Shown piece by piece: positions 41,287 to 50,023 of a DNA stretch of 64,000 nucleotides; position 1 is the stretch's first letter; every line of letters starts with the position of its first letter. This stretch comes from Variovorax sp. PAMC26660 (GTDB lineage: Bacteria > Pseudomonadota > Gammaproteobacteria > Burkholderiales > Burkholderiaceae_C): NCBI RefSeq assembly GCF_014302995.1, contig NZ_CP060295.1:5199501-5263500 (forward strand), read 5' to 3'. Under the pieces are notes generated by a model. The model searched no databases, was not told the origin of the DNA, and worked only from the letters and a program-made list of their open reading frames with translations. Both the position numbers and the translations under genes were made by a program.

Positions 41287-42639
41287 TCAGGCCGGCTGCA
41301 GCACGATGCGCGCCTCGAAGCCATGCGCTGCACCCGCCGGTGGCGAGGCCAGTTCGAGCTTCGCGTTGTGCTTCTCGACGATCGTGCCCACGATCGACAG
41401 GCCGAGCCCGTAGCCCGTGCGGTCGGAGCCGTGCCGCACGTGGCGCTGCTTTAGTTTCTGCAGCTGCTCGGCATCGACGCCGGCGCCGAAGTCGCGCACG
41501 GCGAGCGTGCAGGGCGCCATCACCTCGATCTGCACGCGGTCGCCGCCATAGCGCAAGGCGTTCTCCACCAGGTTGCGCAGGGCGATCGCCAGTGCGTCGA
41601 CATCGCCCAGCGCCACCGGCGCCGCGCTGTCGGGCACCTTGAGGGACAGGCGCTCGTTGGTTCGCGGGTCCTGCCAGAACTCCTGCACCACGGTGCCGGC
41701 GAGCTGAACGAGGTCGACCCGCGCGCGGGCCAGCGACGCGCCCGATTCCGCGCGCGAGAGCTGCAGCAGTTTTTCGGCGCGGTGGCTCAGCATCTGCAGC
41801 GCGTCGAGCGCGGCCTGCACGTCGTTGCGCCGCAGGTCGTGTTCGAGTGCGGTCTGCAGGCGCAAGCGGGCCGCGGCCAGCGGGGTTCGCAGTTCGTGCG
41901 CCGCGTTGGCGGCGAGCGCGCGTTCGACGTCGAGCGACTGCGACAGCCGCTCCAGCAGCCGGTTGACGTTGTCACCCACCGAGCGCAGTTCCTGTGGCAG
42001 TCCCGGCAAGGTGATGGGGCGCAGGTCGGCGCCGTTGCGCTTTTCGATTTCGCCGGCGAGCTGCTGCAGCACGCGCAGCTCGGCGCGCGCGACGTTGCGC
42101 AGCACCAGCGCCAGCAGCGGCAGCACGGCGCCCAGCGGAATGATCAGGCCGAACAGCGTGCGGTTCAGCGCGTGGCGGCGTTCGTCGAGCGGGTCGGCCA
42201 CCTGGAAGTACAGGCCCAGCGTGGGGTGCCGCACGGAGTAGACGCGCCAGGTCTGGTTGTTGGCGAAGCCGGCCGCCAGTGGCACGTCGAAGGCATCGAC
42301 GGACGCCTCGGCCGAGCGCAGCAGCACATGCTCGTGGATGTCCACGATCTGGTACATCACGGCGTCTTCCGAGAACAGTTGCTTGGGCGCGATCAGCGGC
42401 GTGACGGGCGCGGTGCCATCGGTGTGCTGCAGCCGGTCGAGTTCCTGCACGGCCATGTCGAACATGCGGTGCGACACCTCGACCAGTTCGTTGTCGAAGT
42501 TGTGGTTGATCTCGCGGTCCACATACCAGACCACGGCCAGCACGCACAGCAGCCAGACGCCGCCGACCCACACGATCAGTGTGCGGGTGAGGCGCCCGGC
42601 CAGCGAGTCGCGGCCGGGCATGGCTCTCAATGTGCTCAT
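41287..42639 (-). CDS. Two-component sensor histidine kinase, PmrB/QseC-like
   Basis: A 450-residue inner-membrane kinase. A transmembrane segment at about residues 20-40 (TLIVWVGGVWLLCVLAVVWY), a periplasmic sensor of about 130 residues, a second segment (FGLIIPLGAVLPLLALVL), a HAMP-like stretch, the H-box with H248 in NAAHELRTPLAA, an N-box LRNLVENALRYGG and a G-box YGLGLSIVGTIVEKH are all visible. The ATG overlaps the stop of the response-regulator gene. Context beside eptA and PAP2 genes suggests a sensor of envelope stress or cationic peptides. Confidence 0.9.
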   Translation of the reverse strand: MSTLRAMPGRDSLAGRLTRTLIVWVGGVWLLCVLAVVWYVDREINHNFDNELVEVSHRMFDMAVQELDRLQHTDGTAPVTPLIAPKQLFSEDAVMYQIVDIHEHVLLRSAEASVDAFDVPLAAGFANNQTWRVYSVRHPTLGLYFQVADPLDERRHALNRTLFGLIIPLGAVLPLLALVLRNVARAELRVLQQLAGEIEKRNGADLRPITLPGLPQELRSVGDNVNRLLERLSQSLDVERALAANAAHELRTPLAAARLRLQTALEHDLRRNDVQAALDALQMLSHRAEKLLQLSRAESGASLARARVDLVQLAGTVVQEFWQDPRTNERLSLKVPDSAAPVALGDVDALAIALRNLVENALRYGGDRVQIEVMAPCTLAVRDFGAGVDAEQLQKLKQRHVRHGSDRTGYGLGLSIVGTIVEKHNAKLELASPPAGAAHGFEARIVLQPA

Positions 42640-43310
42640 TCGTCCTCGTCCGTGGAGAACGACAGGCGGTAGCCCAGGCCGCGCAGCGTCTGGATGTGGT
42701 TGCGTCCGAGCTTGCGCCGCAGGCGGCTGATGAAGACTTCGAGCGTGTTGCTGTCGGCTTCGTCGCCGAAGCCGTAGAGCGCGGCGGCAAGGTTTTCGCG
42801 GGTATGGATGCGCTCGGGGCGGGTGGCCATCACGCGCAGCAGCGCCCATTCCTTCTGGGTCAGGGTGATGGGCGTGCCGCTCTTGCGCACCATGTCGTGC
42901 GACAGGTCGATTTCCAGCGTGCCGAGTTGCAGCACCGGCGAACTGCTGGCGCTGCGCCGCCGCTCGACCGCGCGCAGGCGCGCCAGCAGCTCGGCCGGGT
43001 CGTAGGGCTTGATGAGGTAGTCGTCGGCACCCGCGTCGAGGCCCCGGATGCGGTCGGTGACCTGGTCGCGCGCCGTCAGCACGATGACGATGGGGCGCTC
43101 GGGCAGGGCGCGCACCTGCGGCAGCAGCGAGAGGCCGTCGCCGTCGCCCAGGTGCAGGTCGAGCAGCACTGCCGCGTACTGCACCGAAAGCAGGGCGCCG
43201 CGTGCCTCGGCCAGGCTGAGTGCCACGTCGACCACGAAGGCCTTGGCGAGCAGGTAGCTGCACACGGCGTCCGCGAGGGAAGTGTCATCTTCGACCAGCA
43301 ATATGCGCAC
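42636..43310 (-). CDS. OmpR-family response regulator, PmrA/QseB-like
   Basis: A 224-residue regulator with receiver (acidic pair D8/D9 in VEDDTSLADAV, phosphorylation site D51 in VLLDLHLGDGDG, then LTARDQVTDRIRGLDAGADD) and a C-terminal winged helix (LTQKEWALLRVMATRPERIH, later VEVFISRLRRKLG-like LEVFISRLRRKLGRNHI). A GTG start is preferred since AAAGGAC stands five bases before it; an upstream TTG would add six residues. It is divergent from the PAP2-eptA cluster, which it probably controls. Confidence 0.9.
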   Translation of the reverse strand: MRILLVEDDTSLADAVCSYLLAKAFVVDVALSLAEARGALLSVQYAAVLLDLHLGDGDGLSLLPQVRALPERPIVIVLTARDQVTDRIRGLDAGADDYLIKPYDPAELLARLRAVERRRSASSSPVLQLGTLEIDLSHDMVRKSGTPITLTQKEWALLRVMATRPERIHTRENLAAALYGFGDEADSNTLEVFISRLRRKLGRNHIQTLRGLGYRLSFSTDEDE

Positions 43311-43380
43311 GCGATGTCCTTTTTTCAAAAAAAGAAGTCTAGCGCTGTCGAATTGCAGCCAGTTATATTGGCGGATTGCG

Positions 43381-43406
43381 TTCAGGTTCCTTCAGCTTAT
43401 GTTCAT
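43381..43406. promoter_or_regulatory. Direct-repeat operator candidate between the two-component genes and the PAP2 genes
   Basis: Three helically phased half-sites, TTCAG (43381), TTCAG (43391) and TTCAT (43402), lie in the divergent promoter region. The same word with similar spacing occurs before eptA. On the other strand CTGAA-N5-CTGAA is followed by TATAAC 13 bases on, a possible -10 element for the regulator operon. The pattern resembles PmrA boxes (CTTAAG-N5-CTTAAT type) with C or G in place of one base. Confidence 0.5.
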
Positions 43407-43452
43407 TCCGCGAACGTAGGCTTACAGTTGTTTTCCTGTCCTGCCTTTGTCC

Positions 43453-44157
43453 ATGACACGTTTCCCGAATTTCCGCTTGGGGGTCCTGACCCTGCTCGCA
43501 CTGGTTGCATTGATGGTTTGGGACGTTCTGGGCTGGGACCTGCCGCTGGCACGCCTGGCGGGAACGCCCTACGGTTTTCCCTGGCGGGAGAACCCTTTCA
43601 TGGTCCACGTCATGCATGAAGGTGCCCGGGACCTGAGCTGGATCGTCCTGTTCGTGCTGCTCGCCGCGATCCGCTGGCCTTTCGGCATCCTGCGCCGCCT
43701 GACCCGGGGCGGCCGGGTGCAACTGGCACTGACGGTGCTGGCCTCGGTGCTGGCCGTCAGCTTGATCAAGCAGGCCAGCCAGACCAGTTGCCCGTGGGAT
43801 TTGAAGGAATTCGGCGGCATGGCGCGGTACGTGTCGCACTGGTCATGGGGCATCGGCGACGGTGGACCGGGCGGGTGCTTTCCGGCCGGCCACGCCTCCG
43901 CGGCCTTTGCCTATCTGGGTGGCTACTTCGTGCTGCGCCGGGTGTCGCCCCGCGCGGCATCGATCTGGCTCGGGGTGGTGCTGGTGGTGGGGCTGGCGCT
44001 GGGCGTATCGCAACAGATGCGCGGCGCCCACTACACGAGCCACACCCTTTGGACGGCCTGGGTCTGCTGGGTCGTGGGCTTTGCCATCGACGTGGTGGTG
44101 ACGCGCTTCAATCCGCGAACCTTGAAGCCGGCAGTGCCCGCCCATGCAGGGTCTTGA
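43453..44157 (+). CDS. PAP2-family membrane phosphatase (first of two)
   Basis: A 234-residue inner-membrane protein with about six hydrophobic segments. PAP2 motifs are present in altered form: KQASQTSCPWD in place of Kx6RP, CFPAGHASAAFAY (PSGH-type) and GAHYTSHTLWTAWV (the third, His-containing motif). This CPWD/FPAGHAS variant is often encoded near eptA and two-component genes and is thought to act on lipid A or undecaprenyl phosphates. ATG is chosen over a TTG two codons upstream. It overlaps the next gene by 14 bases. Confidence 0.85.
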   Translation: MTRFPNFRLGVLTLLALVALMVWDVLGWDLPLARLAGTPYGFPWRENPFMVHVMHEGARDLSWIVLFVLLAAIRWPFGILRRLTRGGRVQLALTVLASVLAVSLIKQASQTSCPWDLKEFGGMARYVSHWSWGIGDGGPGGCFPAGHASAAFAYLGGYFVLRRVSPRAASIWLGVVLVVGLALGVSQQMRGAHYTSHTLWTAWVCWVVGFAIDVVVTRFNPRTLKPAVPAHAGS

Positions 44158-44713
44158 CGCCACGCTGTTCGGGTTGATCAACGCGGGCCCGTCGGTGCCC
44201 GCGTGGAGCCTGGGACTCGCCCGCTTCGCTTCCGACATCCTGCCGGCGCTGCTGGCGCTGGCGATCGGCGTGGGCGCGCTATTCAACCGCCGCTGGCGCC
44301 GCGTCTTCTTCACGGCGTTCGTCAGTGTCGTGCTGGTGTGGGTGATCGTGAACGTGTTCCGCTCGCTGTTTCCGATTCCACGCCCCGCGTTCTACGGCCT
44401 GGGCATCCAGTGGGTGCCGCAGGGCCTGCGTCCGGGTTTTCCGAGCCTGCATGTGGCCGGCACCTTTGCCGCGGCCTTTTCGCTGTGGTGCCTGCCACGG
44501 CGCGCGCCGATGGCGGCGGCGCTGGCGGTTGCCGCGGTGGTGGCATGGAGCCGTCTGTACCTGGGGCTGCACTTTCCGTCCGATGTGTTCGCGGCGATGA
44601 TGCTCGGCGCGTTGGTGTCGTTCATGGTGGAGCGCTGCATCAGCCGCCCGCTGGCGTTCAGCATCAGCCGAAGCCCGCTGGTTCGCCGGCGATCCAGGGT
44701 CAAGCGTGTCTGA
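44144..44713 (+). CDS. PAP2-family membrane phosphatase (second)
   Basis: A 189-residue membrane protein with about five hydrophobic segments. The motifs FRSLFPIPRP, FPSLHVAGTFAA and SRLYLGLHFPSDV correspond to the three PAP2 signatures, with a serine or leucine replacing the usual glycine of PSGH. It may dephosphorylate undecaprenyl pyrophosphate, PgpB-like substrates or lipid A. It is translated from within the end of the first PAP2 gene. Confidence 0.85.
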   Translation: MQGLDATLFGLINAGPSVPAWSLGLARFASDILPALLALAIGVGALFNRRWRRVFFTAFVSVVLVWVIVNVFRSLFPIPRPAFYGLGIQWVPQGLRPGFPSLHVAGTFAAAFSLWCLPRRAPMAAALAVAAVVAWSRLYLGLHFPSDVFAAMMLGALVSFMVERCISRPLAFSISRSPLVRRRSRVKRV

Positions 44714-44742
44714 AATCGAATGAACCTGGAATCAATGATCGG

Positions 44743-44774
44743 TTCAGGCTACCTTCAGCCACCGTTCCTACATT
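44743..44774 (+). promoter_or_regulatory. Operator and promoter candidate of eptA
   Basis: TTCAG at 44743, TTCAG at 44754 and TTCCT at 44765 repeat at an 11-base period, followed by TACATT (44769-44774) as a possible -10 element. CTTCAG ends ten bases before that element, where an OmpR-type activator would sit. The same half-site occurs upstream of the PAP2 genes. Confidence 0.5.
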
Positions 44775-44846
44775 AGTTGGATGTCTGTTTTGCGCATTGA
44801 TCCAGTACCTGCCCAGCAAGGGAGCTTCTCCGAGCCCGAATCGCTG

Positions 44847-46535
44847 ATGAATTCGTCAACCACGCAGGCGTTCTGGCCGCGTCTGAACCGGTGGCTGGAC
44901 CGACCGCGTTCGTTGCAGGCGGTCATCCTGTGGCTCAGCCTCTACCTGGTCTTGACCACCAACTGGCCGCTGTGGAACGAACTGGCCCGCATCGGCGGCG
45001 CCCCGAGCACCTACATGCCCACCGTCATCGCGATGAGCCTGCTCACGCTGTGCGGCTCGGTGGCCATCCTGTCGTTCACGGCATGGTCGCGCTGGCTGAA
45101 GCCGCTGTGGTTCCTCGTGGTCGTGCTGGCCGCCGTGGTGCAGCACTACATGCTCGCGTACCGGGTGGTGATGGACCCCACCATGATCGCCAACGCGCTG
45201 CAGACCGATCCGAACGAGGCGCGCGACCTGATGAGCTGGCGCATGGCCTTCAACGTGCTCGTGGTGGCGTTGCCCGCGGGATGGGCCTTGTGGCGGGTTC
45301 GCATCGCGCCGCAGCGGATCTTCTCGAAGCTCTGGCGCAATGTGGCGCTGCTGTTGCTGGCCGTGGTCGTGGCGCTGGTCACCGTCGTGTCGATGAACCG
45401 GCAGCTTGCGCCGCTGATGCGCAACAACGTTCATCTGCGCTACATGATGAACCCGATCGCGAGCCTCTATTCGACGGGCTCCGTGTTCATCAAGCCGATG
45501 TTCAAGCACAGCGGCAAGCTCATTCCCATCACCGCCGGCACGGCACTGGGCGCGAGCTACGCATCGCAGGCGCGGCCGCCGCTGTTCGTGGTGGTGGTGG
45601 GCGAAACGGCGCGTGCCGACCACTTCGCCCTGAACGGCTACGCCCGCGATACCACGCCCGAGCTGGCCAAGCGCGGCGTTCTGAGCTACCGCGAAGTGCG
45701 TTCCTGCGGCACCAACACGCTGGCCTCGGTGCCATGCATGTTCTCTCCGTTGGGCAAGCAAGGGTATGAATCACGCAAGGACGACTACGAGACCCTGGTC
45801 GACGTGCTGCAGGCCGCCGGCCTGGCCGTGTTCTGGCTCGACAACCAGGCCGGTTGCAAGGGCGTGTGCGAGCGCATTCCCAATGCCTCGGCTTTCGCGA
45901 ACCTGGACCCTGCCACCAAGAAGGCGTTGTGCGACGGTGACGAATGCCTCGACGACGTGATGCTCAAGGGGCTCGACGAGCGCATTGCCGCGCTGCCGGC
46001 CGAGCGCCGCGCCAAGGGCATCGTGCTGGTGATGCATCAGATGGGCAGCCATGGCCCGGCCTATTACAAGCGCTCCGCGCCGGAGCTGAAGCGCTTCACG
46101 CCCGAGTGCAAGACCAACGCGCTGGCCGAGTGCGGCCATGCCGAGCTGATGAACGTGTACGACAACTCGATCGCGCAGACCGACCATTTCCTGGGCCTGA
46201 CCATCGACTGGCTCAAGGCGCAGTCGAAGCAGTACGACCCGGCGTTGCTGTACGTGAGCGACCACGGTGAGTCGCTCGGCGAGTACGGCCTGTTCCTGCA
46301 TGGCGTGCCCTACAGCTTCGCGCCCGACGCGCAAAAGCATGTGCCGATGGTCACGTGGTTCAGCGAAGGCATGACCGAGCGCCGCAAGCTCTCGAAGTCG
46401 TGCATGGAAGCGGGGCTCGATGCGCCGCTGACGCACGACAACCTCTATCACACGGTGCTCGGTGTGATGGACGTGACCACGCCTACCTACAAGCCTGCCC
46501 TGGACGCACTGGCCTCGTGCCGGGGCAAGGGCTGA
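44847..46535 (+). CDS. eptA: Lipid A phosphoethanolamine transferase, EptA type
   Basis: A 562-residue inner-membrane enzyme with five N-terminal membrane segments (first: SLQAVILWLSLYLVLTTNWP) and a periplasmic alkaline-phosphatase-fold domain. VVVGETARADHFALNGY and the nucleophile block SCGTNTLASVPCMFS are diagnostic, with YVSDHGESLGEYGLFLHG forming the second half of the zinc site and paired cysteines (NQAGCKGVCERI, DGDECLDD) as disulfides. It transfers phosphoethanolamine from phosphatidylethanolamine to lipid A, which lowers binding of polymyxin-type peptides. An ATG 66 bases upstream would be nearly leaderless if the predicted promoter is right, so the later ATG is used. Confidence 0.93.
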   Translation: MNSSTTQAFWPRLNRWLDRPRSLQAVILWLSLYLVLTTNWPLWNELARIGGAPSTYMPTVIAMSLLTLCGSVAILSFTAWSRWLKPLWFLVVVLAAVVQHYMLAYRVVMDPTMIANALQTDPNEARDLMSWRMAFNVLVVALPAGWALWRVRIAPQRIFSKLWRNVALLLLAVVVALVTVVSMNRQLAPLMRNNVHLRYMMNPIASLYSTGSVFIKPMFKHSGKLIPITAGTALGASYASQARPPLFVVVVGETARADHFALNGYARDTTPELAKRGVLSYREVRSCGTNTLASVPCMFSPLGKQGYESRKDDYETLVDVLQAAGLAVFWLDNQAGCKGVCERIPNASAFANLDPATKKALCDGDECLDDVMLKGLDERIAALPAERRAKGIVLVMHQMGSHGPAYYKRSAPELKRFTPECKTNALAECGHAELMNVYDNSIAQTDHFLGLTIDWLKAQSKQYDPALLYVSDHGESLGEYGLFLHGVPYSFAPDAQKHVPMVTWFSEGMTERRKLSKSCMEAGLDAPLTHDNLYHTVLGVMDVTTPTYKPALDALASCRGKG

Positions 46536-46570
46536 GCTTTTATTGCGGTTCACGTCGGGCGTGATTCTTG

Positions 46571-46700
46571 GCGCTGTTGTTCAGGGCGTCGCCCACGCCG
46601 ACACGGTGCTCTTTTTCGCGAATGTCCCCCGCTTCGCTCCTCCTTTATTTAGCTAAAAAGAGCCCCGTATCGACGTGAGCGCTCAGAGCGGTTGTTGATC
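46571..46700. repeat. Palindromic dispersed repeat, copy C (same type as copy A)
   Basis: The 130 bases match copy A (17464-17593) in length and nearly throughout, in the same orientation, including the exact 34-base core and both inverted arms. It lies between eptA and the converging AhpD-like gene, that is again directly after the end of a gene. Confidence 0.88.
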
Positions 46701-46746
46701 GCAGGATCAATAGCACGTGCCCTGAATGCCTCCGCGCCATGGCAAC

Positions 46747-47328
46747 TTACTTCTTCTCGCGCGGCAGCCGTCCCATCAGAAAGAACTCGTTGTTCGGCTG
46801 CATGCCGCTGAAGCTCGCCAGACGATTGCTCAGGCCGAAGAAGGCGGTGATGGCCGCGATGTCCCAGATGTCCTCGTCGTCGAAGCCGTGCGCATGCAGC
46901 GGCGGGAAGTCACTGTCGTCGATCTCGTGCGAACGATCGCAGACCTTCATCGCGAAGTCGAGCATCGCGCGCTGGCGCGGTGTGATGTCGGCCTTGCGGT
47001 AGTTCACCGCCACCTGGTCGGCCACCAGCGGTTTCTTCTCGTAGATGCGCAGCAGCGCGCCGTGCGCCACCACGCAGTACAGGCACTGGTTGGCCGCGCT
47101 GGTGGTGGTGACGATCATCTCGCGGTCGCCCTTGGTGAGCGAGCCTTCTTCCTTGAGCATCAGCGCGTCGTGGTACGCGAAGAAGGCGCGCCATTCGGCC
47201 GGTCGGCGCGCAAGGCCCAGGAACACGTTGGGCACGAAGCCGGCCTTCTCCTGCACGGTGAGGATCGCGGTGCGGATGTCTTCGGGCAGGTCCTTGAGTT
47301 CGGCAAGGGGGTAGCGGACTGTCGTCAT
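46747..47328 (-). CDS. Peroxidase-related enzyme, AhpD/CMD family
   Basis: A 193-residue protein of the alkylhydroperoxidase AhpD-like superfamily. The redox site is C82-L-Y-C85 with H89 (NQCLYCVVAHG), preceded by the proton-relay glutamate in KGDREMIVTTTSA; NVFLGLARRPAEWRAFF is typical of the uncharacterised peroxidase-related subgroup. It is cytoplasmic and likely reduces hydroperoxides. It is divergent from the dehydrogenase operon by 162 bases. Confidence 0.85.
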   Translation of the reverse strand: MTTVRYPLAELKDLPEDIRTAILTVQEKAGFVPNVFLGLARRPAEWRAFFAYHDALMLKEEGSLTKGDREMIVTTTSAANQCLYCVVAHGALLRIYEKKPLVADQVAVNYRKADITPRQRAMLDFAMKVCDRSHEIDDSDFPPLHAHGFDDEDIWDIAAITAFFGLSNRLASFSGMQPNNEFFLMGRLPREKK

Positions 47329-47490
47329 GTTGTCTCCTGGTTCTTCGGTCTGGCGGGTTCTGAAAGGCCCCTGAAAGGGGCTGCGACCAATCCATCATAG
47401 GCAAGCCGCTTTCCTACACGGCACGGCGGGGATCGCCGCCATGATGAAGGCTCGCACAACAACAAGGCGGCCCGTTCCGCCCATAACGCG

Positions 47491-48237
47491 ATGAAAGACG
47501 AGTCCTTCGCGGATCGGCGTAGCTTTCTGCGCCGATCCATCGCCATCGTGCCGGCCGCCACGGCCTTCGGTGCAGGCGGCATCACCGGTGTGACGCTGGC
47601 GCAAACCACCGCTCCCGCCCCGGCACCCAACCCTGCCGCCACTGCGCCGCCTGGCGCGCCCTACGCTCCGGTTTACTTCAACGCCACCGAGTGGACGTTC
47701 ATCCAGGCGGCGGTGGCAAGGCTGATTCCTTCCGACGACACCGGCCCCGGCGCCATCGAGGCCGGCGTACCCGAGTTCATCGACCGGCAGATGGAAGGCG
47801 CTTTCGGCCACGCGGCCACCTGGTACATGCAGGGGCCGTTCATCGAGGTGTCGCCGCTGTTCGGCTACCAGAAGAAGATGCCGCCGCGCGAGGTGTACCG
47901 CGCCGGCATCTCGGCCACCGACGTCTACTGCCGCAAGCAGTTCGGCGACAAGGGCTTCGCACAGCTCTCGCCGGCGCAGCAGGACGACGTGTTGAAGGGC
48001 CTCGAAGCCGGCACCGTCCAGCTCGAAGGCGTGGGCGCCACCGACTTCTTCGGCTTCCTGCTGCAGAACACCAAGGAGGGCTACTTCAGCGACCCGATCC
48101 ACGGCGGCAACAAGAACGCCGCCGCCTGGAAGATGATCGGTTTTCCGGGGGCGCGCGCCGACTACGCCGACTGGGTCGACCGGCCCGGCGTCAAGTACAA
48201 CCTGCCGCCGGTCAGCATCAGCGGCCCGCAAGGCTGA
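47491..48237 (+). CDS. Gluconate 2-dehydrogenase subunit 3-family protein
   Basis: A 248-residue exported protein. DRRSFLRRSIAIVPAATAFG is a twin-arginine signal. The mature domain (FNATEWTFIQAAVARLIPSDD, then GAIEAGVPEFIDRQM, and FFGFLLQNTKEGYFSDP) is that of subunit 3 of periplasmic gluconate or sorbitol dehydrogenases, which carries the flavoprotein through the Tat system. It is first of three tightly packed genes encoding the whole complex. Confidence 0.92.
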   Translation: MKDESFADRRSFLRRSIAIVPAATAFGAGGITGVTLAQTTAPAPAPNPAATAPPGAPYAPVYFNATEWTFIQAAVARLIPSDDTGPGAIEAGVPEFIDRQMEGAFGHAATWYMQGPFIEVSPLFGYQKKMPPREVYRAGISATDVYCRKQFGDKGFAQLSPAQQDDVLKGLEAGTVQLEGVGATDFFGFLLQNTKEGYFSDPIHGGNKNAAAWKMIGFPGARADYADWVDRPGVKYNLPPVSISGPQG

Positions 48238-48250
48238 AGGGCGCATCACC

Positions 48251-50023
48251 ATGGCAAACATCAAGAAGCCAAGTGTCGATGCGGTGCTGGTCGGTTTCGG
48301 CTGGACCGGCGCGATCATGGGCATGGAACTCACCGCCGCCGGCCTGAAGGTGCTGGCGCTGGAGCGCGGCGAGAACCGCGACACGCAACCCGACTTTGCC
48401 TACCCGCGCATCACCGACGAGCTGAGCTACGGCATTCGCGGCAAGCTGTTCCAGAACCTCTCGCGCGAGACCGTCACCATCCGCCACACGCCGGCCGAAA
48501 TCGCCGTGCCGTACCGGCAGCTCGCGTCCTTCCTGCCCGGCGACGGCGTGGGCGGCGCGGGCGTGCACTGGAACGGCCACCACTGGCGCCCGCTGCCCAG
48601 CGACCTGCGCATCCGCAGCAACTACGAAGAGCGCTACGGCAAGAAGTTCATTCCCGAAGGCATGACCATCCAGGACTTCGGCGTGAGTTATGAAGAACTG
48701 GAACCGCACTTCGACCAGTTCGAAAAAATCTGCGGCACCTCGGGCAAGGCCGGCAACATCCGCGGCCAGATCCAGGCCGGCGGCAACCCCTTCGAGGGCG
48801 CGCGCGCCAACGAATTCCCGCTGCCGCCGCTGGCCTCGGTCAACAGTGCCAAGCTGTTCGACAAGGCCGCGCGCGAACTGGGCTACCACCCGTTTCCGCA
48901 GGCTGCCGCCAATGCCTCGCGTGCCTACACCAACCCGCATGGCGCGCAGCTCGGGCCCTGCAACTTCTGCGGCTTCTGCGAACGCTACGGCTGCTACATG
49001 TACTCCAAGGCCTCGCCGCAGACCACGCTGCTGCCGGTGCTGATGAAGCGGCCCAACTTCGAGCTGCGCACTAAGTCCCATGTGCTGCGCGTGAACATGT
49101 CGCCCGACGGCAAGCGCGCCACCGGTGTTTCCTACATCGACGCCGAGGGCAACGAGGTCGAGCAGCCGGCCGATCTGGTCGTGCTGTGCGCCTACCAATT
49201 CCACAACGTGCGCCTGCTGCTGATGTCGAACATCGGCAAGAAGTACGACCCGGCGACGGGGCAGGGCGTGGTCGGGCGCAACTACGCCTACCAGCTCAAC
49301 GGCGGCGCCAGCCTGTTCTTCGACAAGGACCAGCCGATGAACCCCTTCGTCGGCGCGGGCGCCAGCGGCACCGTGATCGACGACTTCGACGGCGACAACT
49401 TCGACCACGGCCCACTGGGCTTTGTCGGAGGCGCCAGCATCAACTGCATCAACACCGGCGGGCGGCCGATCCAGCAACTGAGCCTGCCGCCGAGCGCGCC
49501 GAACTGGGGTGCGGGCTGGAAGAAGGCCGCGAAGGAAAACTATATCTACCAGGCCGGCGTCGGCAGCCAGGGCTCGGTGATGGCCTACCGCGACAACTAC
49601 CTCGACCTGGACCCCACCTACAAGGACGTGCATGGCCAGCCACTGCTGCGCATGACTTTCGACTGGAAGGCCAACGACCTCGCGATGACACAGTTCATCG
49701 GCACCAAGGTCGAGCAGATCGCCAAGGCCATGGGGCCGAAGCAGATGAAGATGAATTTCCAGAAGGCCGGCGCGCACTACGACGTGCGCTACTACCAGTC
49801 CACCCACAACACCGGCGGTGCGCCGATGGGCACCGACCCCACGACCAGTGCCGTCAACCGCTTCCTGCAGGTGTGGGATGTGCCCAATGTGTTCGTGATG
49901 GGCGCGAGCGCCTTTCCGCAGAACTTCGGCTACAACCCGACCGGCATGGTGGGCGCGCTGGCCTACTGGTCGGCCAAGGCGATCCGCGAGCAGTACCTGA
50001 AGAATCCGGGAGCGCTGGCATGA
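48251..50023 (+). CDS. GMC-family periplasmic dehydrogenase, flavoprotein subunit
   Basis: A 590-residue FAD-dependent GMC oxidoreductase. The dinucleotide fold is AVLVGFGWTGAIMGMELTAA; FLPGDGVGGAGVHWNGHHWR is the FAD-covering segment, GPCNFCGFCERYGCYMYSK has a cysteine cluster that may hold an iron-sulfur centre as in related flavoproteins, and STHNTGGAPMG with the late GASAFPQNFGYNPT carries the catalytic His/Asn region. It has no signal of its own and is presumably co-exported with subunit 3. The sugar or polyol substrate is unknown. Confidence 0.92.
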   Translation: MANIKKPSVDAVLVGFGWTGAIMGMELTAAGLKVLALERGENRDTQPDFAYPRITDELSYGIRGKLFQNLSRETVTIRHTPAEIAVPYRQLASFLPGDGVGGAGVHWNGHHWRPLPSDLRIRSNYEERYGKKFIPEGMTIQDFGVSYEELEPHFDQFEKICGTSGKAGNIRGQIQAGGNPFEGARANEFPLPPLASVNSAKLFDKAARELGYHPFPQAAANASRAYTNPHGAQLGPCNFCGFCERYGCYMYSKASPQTTLLPVLMKRPNFELRTKSHVLRVNMSPDGKRATGVSYIDAEGNEVEQPADLVVLCAYQFHNVRLLLMSNIGKKYDPATGQGVVGRNYAYQLNGGASLFFDKDQPMNPFVGAGASGTVIDDFDGDNFDHGPLGFVGGASINCINTGGRPIQQLSLPPSAPNWGAGWKKAAKENYIYQAGVGSQGSVMAYRDNYLDLDPTYKDVHGQPLLRMTFDWKANDLAMTQFIGTKVEQIAKAMGPKQMKMNFQKAGAHYDVRYYQSTHNTGGAPMGTDPTTSAVNRFLQVWDVPNVFVMGASAFPQNFGYNPTGMVGALAYWSAKAIREQYLKNPGALA

